Source: JALHTG01 sp964653695 (lineage in GTDB: Archaea; Thermoproteota; Bathyarchaeia; 40CM-2-53-6; JALHTG01). Taken from it: DNA of 12,246 nt. Of the stretch, positions 1 to 5,288 are shown one piece after another. Below the pieces are notes generated by a model. That model was not told where the DNA came from. It worked only from the letters and a program-made list of their open reading frames with translations, and ran no database searches. The first letter of the stretch is position 1; every line of letters starts with the position of its first letter. The stretch covers positions 1 through 12,246 of the forward strand of contig CAZZFQ010000041.1 in the NCBI GenBank assembly GCA_964653695.1, in the 5' to 3' direction. The translations under genes and the position numbers were made by a program.

Positions 1-158
1 AAGAAGTCCTGAAGGTTCCTGTCGAAACTGGAACCATCAACGGCGGCGTCCCGTATGTAAAGATAGGCGTGATAGCAAACAGCAAAGGTGCGGTTGTAGG
101 CTCGTCCACTACGGGACCTGAACTGATGGCGATAACTCGCACCTTGGGCATAGAGTGA
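1..158 (+). CDS. eif6: Translation initiation factor 6 (aIF6), 3' end only
   Basis: This is the last 51 codons of a gene that enters from the left edge; the reading frame starts at base 3 and stops with TGA at 156-158. aIF6 binds the large ribosomal subunit and blocks premature joining to the small subunit. The visible C-terminus carries family hallmarks: a GGVPYVKIGVIANSKG stretch followed by a VVGSSTTGPEL stretch, matching the last repeat of the five-fold pseudo-symmetric IF6 propeller. The stop overlaps the GTG of the next gene by three bases (GTGA at 155-158), so the two are probably translationally coupled. In archaea aIF6 normally sits between eL31 and eL20, and eL20 does follow here. 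Identity is secure from the motif and the neighbour; the N-terminal four-fifths is outside the window. Confidence 0.93.
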   Translation, partial: EVLKVPVETGTINGGVPYVKIGVIANSKGAVVGSSTTGPELMAITRTLGIE

Positions 159-361
159 AAGATATGACAAGCGTGAAAACCTTCCAGATTCAAGGCGAGA
201 TAAGAAAGCCGAACGCAGTCATGCCGTTCTCCAAGCTGGTCAGGGCTCTGGACCAGAAGCAAGCTGTTGAGAAGATCTACACGCTGTTTGGAAGCAGACA
301 CAAGGCGAAGCGTTTCCAGATCAAGATCTTGAAGATCGAAGAGAAGGCGGAGGCGACGTAG
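155..361 (+). CDS. rpl18a: Large-subunit ribosomal protein eL20 (L18a, archaeal LX)
   Basis: A 68-residue small basic ribosomal protein of the archaeal LX / eukaryotic L18a family, part of the 50S subunit. The pattern F-x-I-x-G-E-I near the N-terminus, then KLVRALDQKQAVEKIYTLFGSRHKAKR, is the family signature: a beta strand, a helix, and a basic GSRH-x-x-KR turn. The length fits the short archaeal form. The GTG at 155 overlaps the aIF6 stop and an in-frame ATG lies at 164; I keep GTG because of the coupled GTGA overlap, though ATG 164 would remove only three residues. The stop is TAG at 359-361. A strong SD-like GGAGGCGA (349-356) lies within its last codons and probably serves the following prefoldin gene. 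Confidence 0.9.
   Translation: MKDMTSVKTFQIQGEIRKPNAVMPFSKLVRALDQKQAVEKIYTLFGSRHKAKRFQIKILKIEEKAEAT
349..356 (+). promoter_or_regulatory. Shine-Dalgarno for prefoldin alpha
   Basis: GGAGGCGA matches the 16S anti-SD target GGAGGTGA at seven of eight positions. It lies at the end of the eL20 gene. The 8-10 nt spacing seen at most other clear SD sites in this window points to a start near 362-364. There is no ATG, GTG or TTG there, only ATC at 364 (or GTA at 358). Confidence 0.5.
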
Positions 362-363
362 CT

Positions 364-831
364 ATCGCGGCAGCAAAGAGGGGACAGGCAGCTTCGACAG
401 AAGACGAGGCGATAAGGCAACTACTAGTCGAGATTAGGCTACTAGAGGGATCGGCAAGAATAGTCCAGTCAAGGCATGAAGTCGTCCAGGCAGCTCTTAG
501 TGAAACTCTGATCGCAAGTTCAACCTTAGAAGGGATCAAGGGGAAGGCCAAAGGAACGGAGACGTTGATTCCGATCGGAGCGGACTCTTATATTAGAGCT
601 GGGGTTTCGGATTGCGAAAAAGTGATAATGGGAGTGGGTGCCGGTGCCTCAATGGAGAAGAAGATCGAGGACTCTATTGCCGAATTGAAGAGCAGGCAGG
701 CAGAACTGGAGAAGGTCAGGATGTCCCTCCAGCAGCAACTAAGTCAAACTGTCGCTAGGCTAGAAGATGACAGGGGCAAGCTCAACGAACTCCTGAAGAA
801 GAAAGCCGGAGAGAACGTGGAGGTTGTTTGA
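364..831 (+). CDS. pfdA: Prefoldin subunit alpha (GimC alpha), non-canonical start
   Basis: Archaeal prefoldin alpha assembles with the beta subunit into a jellyfish-shaped hexamer that captures unfolded proteins for the thermosome. From an ATC start the protein has 155 residues, close to the usual 140-150. Residues about 13-60 form the first coiled-coil helix (LLVEIRLLEGSARIVQSRHE). Residues about 67-100 form the beta-hairpin core (TLIPIGADSYIRAG, then KVIMGVGAGASMEK). Residues about 100-150 are the second coiled coil. The frame is open from 271 but contains no ATG, GTG or TTG before TTG 565, and starting at 565 would delete the whole first helix. I place the start at ATC 364 because GGAGGCGA (349-356) lies at the same distance as in neighbouring genes. 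GTA 358, ATA 412, a sequencing error or a base change in the start are alternatives. The stop overlaps ftsY by 8 nt. Identity is confident; the 5' end is not. Confidence 0.82.
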   Translation: MAAAKRGQAASTEDEAIRQLLVEIRLLEGSARIVQSRHEVVQAALSETLIASSTLEGIKGKAKGTETLIPIGADSYIRAGVSDCEKVIMGVGAGASMEKKIEDSIAELKSRQAELEKVRMSLQQQLSQTVARLEDDRGKLNELLKKKAGENVEVV

Positions 832-1729
832 GAAACTACGGATGAGCATGAGCAACTTCCTCGATAGGCTCTCGAAGACTGAGATCAAAGGTAAAGAACT
901 CGACAGACTTCTTGAAGAGTTCAAGCTTCTTCTCATCCAGAACGACGTTGCCCTTCAAGTAGCAGAGCACATATGCCAGATGATGAAGGAAAGAGTTGAG
1001 AAGACCCCAGTCGCAAGATTCTCGGACAAGGCAGAATTTCTAGGATCGATACTTCGAGAAGCTCTGAACGAAGTGTTGAATGCCGGGGGGAAACTAGATA
1101 TTCTCGAAGAACTTCGACAGAAACGTGGCACAGGTCAGCCCGCAGTGATCATTTTTGTAGGCATAAACGGGACGGGAAAGACCACGACAATCGCGAAGGT
1201 TGCCAACTTTCTTCAAACAAAAGGATTCAGTGTAGTGGTCTCATGCAGCGATACTTACAGGACAGGTTCAATAGAGCAGCTTGAAACTCACGCAAAGAGA
1301 GTCGGAGTGAGAAGCATTAAGCATAGGTACGGAGCGGATGCTGCTGCGGTCGCGTTTGACACGATCAACTACGCGAGATCGCATGGAATAGACGTAGTCC
1401 TGATAGACACGGCGGGAAGAATACAAACCGACAAGAACCTCATGAAAGAAATAGAGAAGATTGTAAGAGTGACATCTCCGGATTTCACGATCTTCGTTGG
1501 AGATGCGCTTGCCGGAAACGACGCAGTCTCCCAGGCCGAGGAGTTCATCAAATATGTCAGGGTAGACGGGAGCATATTGACAAAGCTCGACGCAGATGCT
1601 AAGGGCGGTTCGGCCATTTCGATAGCCTACATTACGAAGAAACCGATCATTTTCCTGGGAGTGGGGCAGCGTTACGAGGACCTTGCGGCCTTTGACCCAG
1701 AGACTCTGGTCGGCAAGATGATAGCGTAG
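824..1729 (+). CDS. ftsY: Signal recognition particle receptor FtsY
   Basis: SRP-receptor GTPase that pairs with SRP54 at the membrane to hand ribosomes to the translocon. At 301 residues it is the short archaeal form: NG domain with almost no acidic A domain. Helical N domain is residues 1-100. G-domain motifs are P-loop GINGTGKT 113-120, DTYRTGSIEQL 143-153, DTAGR 195-199, TKLD 253-256, and the closing GVGQRYEDL 279-287. DTYRTGSIEQL replaces the common DTFRAAAIEQL, a mild variation. TTG 824 is chosen because the product then begins MFEKLR, the usual FtsY N-terminus, and because GGAGAG at 808-813 lies 10 nt upstream. A GGAGG directly abutting the TTG (819-823) is probably too close to serve it; ATG 842 is the alternative. 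The gene overlaps pfdA by 8 nt and is the last gene of the left operon. Confidence 0.96.
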   Translation: MFEKLRMSMSNFLDRLSKTEIKGKELDRLLEEFKLLLIQNDVALQVAEHICQMMKERVEKTPVARFSDKAEFLGSILREALNEVLNAGGKLDILEELRQKRGTGQPAVIIFVGINGTGKTTTIAKVANFLQTKGFSVVVSCSDTYRTGSIEQLETHAKRVGVRSIKHRYGADAAAVAFDTINYARSHGIDVVLIDTAGRIQTDKNLMKEIEKIVRVTSPDFTIFVGDALAGNDAVSQAEEFIKYVRVDGSILTKLDADAKGGSAISIAYITKKPIIFLGVGQRYEDLAAFDPETLVGKMIA

Positions 1730-1742
1730 CGTCTGAACGCTC

Positions 1743-1752
1743 TTTTATACTT
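1743..1752 (+). promoter_or_regulatory. Archaeal box A (TATA) promoter for argF
   Basis: TTTTATACTT is a near-consensus archaeal TATA box in the 56-bp gap after ftsY. Its centre is about 39 nt before the argF TTG, which predicts transcription starting near 1772 and a leader of about 14 nt. This indicates that argF is transcribed separately from the ftsY operon. Confidence 0.6.
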
Positions 1753-1785
1753 GCGACGCAGTGATCTCTGACAAGGGTTTCATAG

Positions 1786-2721
1786 TTGGCAAAGCTGAAA
1801 GGCAAGGACCTTCTTTCTCTCGCAGAACTCAGCAAAGAGAACATCATGGATCTTTTGAAGCAAGCAGGGAAATTAAGGAAGAGAAGAGGGCGCCTGACGA
1901 CAACAATCGCCCTCCGCCCCAAAGTCCTAGCCATGATCTTTCAAAAGCCGTCTACACGAACCAGGGTCTCATTCGAAACTGCGATGCGTCAACTGGGCGG
2001 CCACGCGATAAACCTGAGTTGGAACGAGCTCCAACTTAGTCGAGGAGAAACAATTGCAGACACGGCGCATGTGCTAAGCCGGTATGTAGATGCTATCATG
2101 GCGAGAGTCTACTCGCACAGAGACGTAGTGGCGCTGGCTGAGAACGCAACAGTCCCCGTCATCAATGGGCTCTCCGATCTCTATCACCCCTGTCAGATCC
2201 TTGCAGACCTTCTAACAATCCTAGAGAAGAAGAAGAGACTAGAAGAACTCAAGATGGCATATATTGGAGATGGAAACAACGTATGCAATACTCTGCTTTT
2301 GGGATGCACAAGAGTCGGGATGGATATTAGTGTGGCTCACCCTGAGGGCTACGGGCCGAGCGGCGAGGCTGTTGGACTTGCAGGAGATTTTTCGAAGGGC
2401 TCAGGCTCAAAGGTTGAGCTAACGATCGAACCCGAAGTGGCAGCCAAGGATGCTGACATTGTATACACAGATACCTTTGTCTCGATCGGACAAGAGGAAG
2501 AGAAGGAAAAAAGGCTGAGAACATTCCTCCCTAAGTATCAGGTCACAGAGAAGACCTTTCAAGTTACGAAACCAGACGCTATCTTCATGCATTGCCTCCC
2601 CGCACACAGAGGGGAAGAAGTTACTGAAGAGGTGATTGATGGGCCCAGATCAGTAGTCTGGGATGAAGCAGAAAGCAGGCTCCATGTCCAAAAGGCAATC
2701 CTCCTCTCTCTCATCGGATGA
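1786..2721 (+). CDS. argF: Ornithine carbamoyltransferase
   Basis: Cytosolic enzyme that joins carbamoyl phosphate and L-ornithine to form citrulline in arginine synthesis. At 311 residues it is normal in length. The carbamoyl-phosphate site is STRTR at 56-60. HPCQ (134-137) and HCLPAHRGEE (269-278) are the typical OTCase motifs, and the latter argues against aspartate carbamoyltransferase. The ornithine domain has YIGDGNNVCNTLL at 159-171, and the SMG loop appears as DTFVSIG (229-235), a Met-to-Ile change that should still bind ornithine. TTG 1786 has AGGG (1774-1777) 8 nt upstream, and the product begins MAKLKGKDLLSL, as in relatives. It has its own TATA box and is followed by a palindrome at 2725-2736. 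No other arginine gene is nearby, so it stands alone among translation genes. Confidence 0.96.
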   Translation: MAKLKGKDLLSLAELSKENIMDLLKQAGKLRKRRGRLTTTIALRPKVLAMIFQKPSTRTRVSFETAMRQLGGHAINLSWNELQLSRGETIADTAHVLSRYVDAIMARVYSHRDVVALAENATVPVINGLSDLYHPCQILADLLTILEKKKRLEELKMAYIGDGNNVCNTLLLGCTRVGMDISVAHPEGYGPSGEAVGLAGDFSKGSGSKVELTIEPEVAAKDADIVYTDTFVSIGQEEEKEKRLRTFLPKYQVTEKTFQVTKPDAIFMHCLPAHRGEEVTEEVIDGPRSVVWDEAESRLHVQKAILLSLIG

Positions 2722-2724
2722 GCC

Positions 2725-2736
2725 TTGGGATCCCAA
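2725..2736. repeat. Perfect 12-bp palindrome after argF
   Basis: TTGGGATCCCAA lies three bases after the argF stop and is followed by TTCTA. It is in the 81-bp gap between argF and the convergent small gene, where both transcripts should end, so a role in 3'-end formation is possible. The stem has no spare loop bases and the T-run is short, so it is a weak terminator candidate. A second short palindrome, CTTCGAAG, occurs at 2753-2760 in the same gap. Confidence 0.35.
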
Positions 2737-2802
2737 TTCTAGTAGCTAAGATCTTCGAAGAAGCTTCACGGTTCGGATCTTGTGCTGAGTCAACAGTCAT
2801 TT

Positions 2803-2958
2803 TCACTCACCTGTTTCGAACAGCAGGTAATGATTGACCATGGTTGGGGTTCCGACAGCTTCATAGGAATGAAGACGCCAACCTCTCATTTGCCACTCGG
2901 CGATTGTCTTACCTATTTCCTTGTGGTGACCGATTTGCACACATTCATATTCCTTCAA
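2803..2958 (-). CDS. Small DUF4177-like protein (unknown function)
   Basis: A 51-residue protein on the reverse strand, convergent with argF and divergent from dtdA. It resembles the DUF4177-type fold pattern: an initial KEYECVQI strand, a helix, the GW-containing turn MRGWRLHSYEAV, and a closing strand NHYLLFE. Families with this shape usually read YEYK...GWELV...Y.LFKR; their function is unknown. I choose TTG at 2958-2956 because a full GGAGGTGA (2973-2966) stands 10 nt upstream. An upstream in-frame GTG at 2994 would put this SD inside the coding region. The predicted start of transcription from TATA at 3001-3008 is near 2978, also downstream of that GTG. No membrane segment or signal peptide is visible. 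A chance ORF is less likely given the perfect SD and the motif. Family assignment is from memory of the pattern. Confidence 0.68.
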   Translation of the reverse strand: MKEYECVQIGHHKEIGKTIAEWQMRGWRLHSYEAVGTPTMVNHYLLFETGE

Positions 2959-2965
2959 TCTAAAC

Positions 2966-2973
2966 TCACCTCC
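2966..2973 (-). promoter_or_regulatory. Shine-Dalgarno of the small reverse-strand gene
   Basis: On the reverse strand this reads GGAGGTGA, an exact match to the archaeal anti-SD target. Ten bases separate GGAGG from TTG 2958. It decides the start and is the best single piece of evidence that the small gene is translated. Confidence 0.65.
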
Positions 2974-3000
2974 AGCGATTTTCGGACTCCCCACACTTAC

Positions 3001-3008
3001 GCTATAAC
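3001..3008. promoter_or_regulatory. Shared, partly palindromic TATA element between the small gene and dtdA
   Basis: GCTATAAC on the + strand reads GTTATAGC on the other, so the TATA core is symmetrical. Counting about 27 nt rightward gives a start near 3032, 13 nt before the dtdA ATG 3045, which has no SD. Counting leftward gives a start near 2978, just ahead of the GGAGGTGA of the reverse gene. One box may serve both divergent genes. A weaker AT-rich stretch at 3028-3036 is an alternative for the reverse gene. Confidence 0.4.
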
Positions 3009-3044
3009 ATCATCTAATAGCATCATCCAATAATAACATGCAAT

Positions 3045-3857
3045 ATGATACTCGTCGCTGCCTACGAGAATGATCCAGCGGCTGTGAATATCGCCGATAG
3101 GCTCGTTGAGAAATACTCGTTTCGTGAAAAAGGGGAAACGTCGGCTGGAAGGCCCATCTATCGCAAGAACGAGCTTCAACTCGCCTATCTCGAAGTAGAT
3201 GACGTGTTCGCCGACAACTTGGATCAAAGGTTCCAAACGGACGCGATCATATTCGCGTCCAGACACAAGAGCGAGAGTGGAGAGCCAACCCTCACAACTC
3301 ACGTCTCAGGAAACCTAACGTCAGAAGCTCGTCTCGGAGGAAGACCGAAGCGGCTTGCTCTGGCGCACCCTCAGATGATGAAGGCAGCGCTTCGAGGCCT
3401 CAAATCGGCCCAAGAGAGACTTGGCCTAGATCGGTACGTAGTCTCTCTTGAGGCAACTCACCACGGCCCCACTGAACTACAAGTCCCATCGCTATTCGTT
3501 GAAATCGGAAGCTCAGAAAGGCAATGGAGCGACACGGTCGCAGCGGAGGCAGTGGCTGAAGCGATCTATAACTGCGCAACGAAACCTGGCCAAGGAGAGC
3601 CCTCGGTGGGGTTTGGAGGTGGCCACTATTCGATGAAGCATACAGAGGCGAATCTGGAGGACGAATTTGCGGTTGGACATATCCTTCCGAAATACTTCTT
3701 TGATTCTTTCGATCCTTCGGTAGTCTGGCTTGCCTTTGAGAGGACCATTGGGCGCTGCACAACTGCCATCATCGACTGGAAAGGAATTCGCGGCCCTGAA
3801 CGAAGGAAACTTGTCGAGCTTCTGGAAAGCAGAGAAGTGAACGTGATCCGCGTGTGA
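3045..3857 (+). CDS. dtdA: D-aminoacyl-tRNA deacylase (DtdA/DTD2 type)
   Basis: Hydrolyses the ester bond of D-aminoacyl-tRNAs (for example D-Tyr-tRNA), recycling tRNA and keeping D-residues out of proteins. DtdA is the zinc-dependent archaeal and plant type, unrelated to bacterial Dtd. At 270 residues the length is typical. Key motifs are SRHKSESGEPTLTTHVSGN (72-90), EATHHGPTE (136-144), PSLFVEIGSSERQW (148-161) and GFGGGHY (189-195); their His, Glu and Asp residues are the expected metal and catalytic ligands. ATG 3045 begins MILVAAYENDPA, the usual N-terminus. No SD precedes it, and the predicted transcript start near 3032 implies a very short leader. It is divergent from the small reverse-strand gene, and 125 bp separate it from secE. 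Its quality-control role suits the translation-gene setting. Confidence 0.95.
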   Translation: MILVAAYENDPAAVNIADRLVEKYSFREKGETSAGRPIYRKNELQLAYLEVDDVFADNLDQRFQTDAIIFASRHKSESGEPTLTTHVSGNLTSEARLGGRPKRLALAHPQMMKAALRGLKSAQERLGLDRYVVSLEATHHGPTELQVPSLFVEIGSSERQWSDTVAAEAVAEAIYNCATKPGQGEPSVGFGGGHYSMKHTEANLEDEFAVGHILPKYFFDSFDPSVVWLAFERTIGRCTTAIIDWKGIRGPERRKLVELLESREVNVIRV

Positions 3858-3927
3858 GGTTTGCATACGGACAAGTAATTTGTGTCGTAGGTATTTCTGT
3901 GTCTGAATACATGACCAAACCGAGGAA

Positions 3928-3936
3928 AGATTAAAA
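3928..3936 (+). promoter_or_regulatory. Probable TATA promoter for the secE-spt5-L11 operon
   Basis: AGATTAAAA with a purine-rich GAGGAAAG just upstream (BRE-like) lies in the dtdA-secE gap. Transcription would start near 3959, about 24 nt before the TTG of secE. The rest of the gap (3858-3927) shows no clear structure. Confidence 0.45.
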
Positions 3937-3982
3937 GGAGCTCAATTGCTATTCTGACGAGATTTCGATCGGAGACTTGCCC

Positions 3983-4156
3983 TTGAACCTGGCAGAGTTC
4001 CTTGAGTCATCGCGCAGGTTGCTTCAGGCTACTACAAGGCCAAGGAGAGATGAGATTTGGATGCTCTTCAAGATCAGCCTGCTGGGGGTCGTAGTATTAG
4101 GTGTAATTGGGTTCATGGTGCGGGTCATCTTCTGGTTCATCAACCTTGCTCCATAG
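3983..4156 (+). CDS. secE: Preprotein translocase subunit SecE (Sec61 gamma)
   Basis: A 57-residue single-pass membrane protein that clamps SecY in the SecYE-beta translocon. An amphipathic N-terminal helix (NLAEFLESSRRLLQATTRP, about 2-20) is followed by RRDEIW at 21-26. One membrane segment follows at about 31-53 (ISLLGVVVLGVIGFMVRVIF), then the short end NLAP. This is the usual archaeal SecE layout and length. TTG 3983 is chosen over TTG 3977 because GGAGA (3971-3975) is 7 nt upstream of the first and only 1 nt from the second, and because relatives begin MN-x-x-EF. It stands directly before spt5, 6 nt apart, as in many archaea and as secE-nusG in bacteria. Confidence 0.9.
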   Translation: MNLAEFLESSRRLLQATTRPRRDEIWMLFKISLLGVVVLGVIGFMVRVIFWFINLAP

Positions 4157-4162
4157 AGGTAA

Positions 4163-4663
4163 ATGCTGTTGTCTGAGCAGAAGCCGAAGATGCAGATCTA
4201 CGCAGTCCGAACAACAAGCGGCCAAGAGAAGACGGTTGCCAATCTTCTGATGTCCCGGGTCGCTTTGAAGAAGCTACCGATCGCCAGCATCCTAGCACCG
4301 GAGATCATCAAAGGCTACATACTCGTCGAGGCCGCCGGACCGCATTATGTCGACGAAGCGATCTCAGGAATGAAACATGCAAGGGCCCGGACTAAAGGCG
4401 TTATAGGCGTCCCCGCGATCGAGAGGTTCCTGATTACAAAGCCCGTGATTGAGGACCTAGGTCTGGGAGACCTTGTTGAAGTTGTTGGAGGACCATTTCG
4501 AGGATTGAAGGCAAAGATCACCGATGTTGACGAAGCCAAAGAAGAACTTGTAATCGAACTACTCGAGGAAGGTTTCGCAACCCTACCGATCACTGTCCAC
4601 GCAGATTACGTGAAGCTTGTTCAGAAGGCTGGTGGAGAGGCTGGGAGAGAAAAAACAAGTTGA
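4163..4663 (+). CDS. spt5: Transcription elongation factor Spt5 (archaeal NusG)
   Basis: Binds the RNA polymerase clamp, usually with Spt4, and raises processivity; it can also link polymerase to ribosomes. The 166-residue product has an NGN domain at about 10-90, beginning MQIYAVRTTSGQEKTVANLL and including EIIKGYILVEA. A KOW domain follows at about 101-135, with LGDLVEVVGGPFRGLKAKI. The extension past residue 150 is short. ATG 4163 has GAGGT (4156-4160) only 2 nt upstream. TTG 4169 would give 8-9 nt spacing and is a fair alternative, and ATG 4190 would begin exactly at the family core. The gene is preceded by secE and its end overlaps rpl11. Confidence 0.95.
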   Translation: MLLSEQKPKMQIYAVRTTSGQEKTVANLLMSRVALKKLPIASILAPEIIKGYILVEAAGPHYVDEAISGMKHARARTKGVIGVPAIERFLITKPVIEDLGLGDLVEVVGGPFRGLKAKITDVDEAKEELVIELLEEGFATLPITVHADYVKLVQKAGGEAGREKTS

Positions 4664-5126
4664 GGCTCTGCTCGCCGGGGGCCATGCCACAGCTGGCCCG
4701 CCTCTTGGGCCAGTCCTTGGACCTCTAGGCGTCAATGTCCTTCAGATAGTGAACAAAATAAACGAATTGACCAAAGCGTATGCCGGGATGAAGGTTCCGG
4801 TCAAGATCATAGTCGACATAGAATCGAAGGATTTCGAAGTAGAGGTAGGAACGCCGACGACATCGGCACTGATCGTGAAGGAACTTGGAATCGAGAAGGG
4901 ATCCGGAACGGTCAAGACTCAGAAGGTCGGCAACCTCACTTTGGAGCAAGTCGTCAACATCGCCCGGATGAAAGCACCTCGCAGCTATTCTAATTCTTTG
5001 AAGGGAGTAGTCAAGGAGATCCTTGGCGCCTGCACTAGCATGGGAGTCACTGTCGACCAGAAGGAACCAAAGGAACTCTTGAAGGAGATCGCCGAAGGCC
5101 AACACGATAAGATTTTACTTGCGTAA
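4632..5126 (+). CDS. rpl11: Large-subunit ribosomal protein uL11
   Basis: uL11 binds the GTPase-associated centre of 23S rRNA at the base of the stalk. The 164-residue product carries the signature GGHATAGPPLGPVLGPLGVN in its N-terminal domain. Its C-terminal RNA-binding domain includes MKAPRSYSNSLKGVVKEILG. Archaeal L11 proteins typically begin MGEKK, which lines up with CTG 4641 here (LGEKKQVEALL). GTG 4632 adds only MER before that and is the nearest standard start; TTG 4617 would add eight residues and lacks an SD. The start is therefore uncertain within 24 nt. The gene overlaps spt5 by about 32 nt in a different frame, so the two are probably coupled. Confidence 0.94.
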   Translation: MERLGEKKQVEALLAGGHATAGPPLGPVLGPLGVNVLQIVNKINELTKAYAGMKVPVKIIVDIESKDFEVEVGTPTTSALIVKELGIEKGSGTVKTQKVGNLTLEQVVNIARMKAPRSYSNSLKGVVKEILGACTSMGVTVDQKEPKELLKEIAEGQHDKILLA

Positions 5127-5139
5127 AGAGAGACCTGCC

Positions 5140-5187
5140 GGAAGCATTAGCCTGGAAAGTTTCCAAGGCGTTAGATACGCAGCTTCC
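5140..5187. repeat. Nested inverted repeat in the L11-L1 gap
   Basis: Outer arms GGAAGC (5140-5145) and GCTTCC (5182-5187) enclose an inner hairpin. The inner arms are GCCTGGAAA (5150-5158) and TTTCCAAGGC (5160-5169), pairing over nine bases with one bulged A and a very tight loop. In RNA this could form a branched or extended stem just after the L11 stop. It could be an L11 3' end signal, a leader element for L1 autoregulation, or a protein site on DNA. It lacks a T-run, so I do not call it a terminator. Confidence 0.45.
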
Positions 5188-5228
5188 ATCATTGAATTGG
5201 TCTCCTAGATTGTAGTCCAGCCAACTCT

Positions 5229-5246
5229 AACCCTGGGTAAAGGGTT
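5229..5246. repeat. Inverted repeat touching the L1 TATA box
   Basis: AACCCT (5229-5234) and AGGGTT (5241-5246) are perfect inverted arms around a 6-nt GGGTAA centre. The right arm runs into the TATA-like TTTATTTA (5245-5252), where the BRE and TATA region would be bound. It could be an operator that blocks TBP/TFB, or a chance short repeat. Confidence 0.35.
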
Positions 5247-5252
5247 TATTTA
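5245..5252 (+). promoter_or_regulatory. Probable TATA promoter for rpl1-rpl10-rpl12
   Basis: TTTATTTA lies 37-44 nt before the TTG chosen for L1 and predicts transcription near 5273-5276. That point is downstream of the longer-ORF GTG at 5262, which supports TTG 5289 as the start. It suggests a second transcript unit inside the ribosomal cluster. Confidence 0.5.
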
Positions 5253-5288
5253 GCGGCACCTGTGTATTTCGAAAAGCTGGTATCACGT

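Noticed and set aside
155..831. A programmed -1 frameshift making an eL20-prefoldin alpha fusion
   Set aside because: The frames differ by -1 and overlap openly from 271, but I see no slippery heptamer or downstream pairing near 330-361, and both proteins are normally separate.
1761..2039. Forward 92-codon frame overlapping the argF start
   Set aside because: Out of frame with argF over its conserved STRTR region and low-complexity; argF explains the stretch.
2997..3302. Reverse-strand open frame of 101 codons across the dtdA start
   Set aside because: It lies opposite well-conserved dtdA codons, covers the divergent promoter and resembles no family; it is an antisense shadow.
3858..3982. 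A tRNA or small RNA in the dtdA-secE gap
   Set aside because: No cloverleaf, no T-loop GGTTC-like box and no stable long stem; only a TATA-like promoter is supportable.
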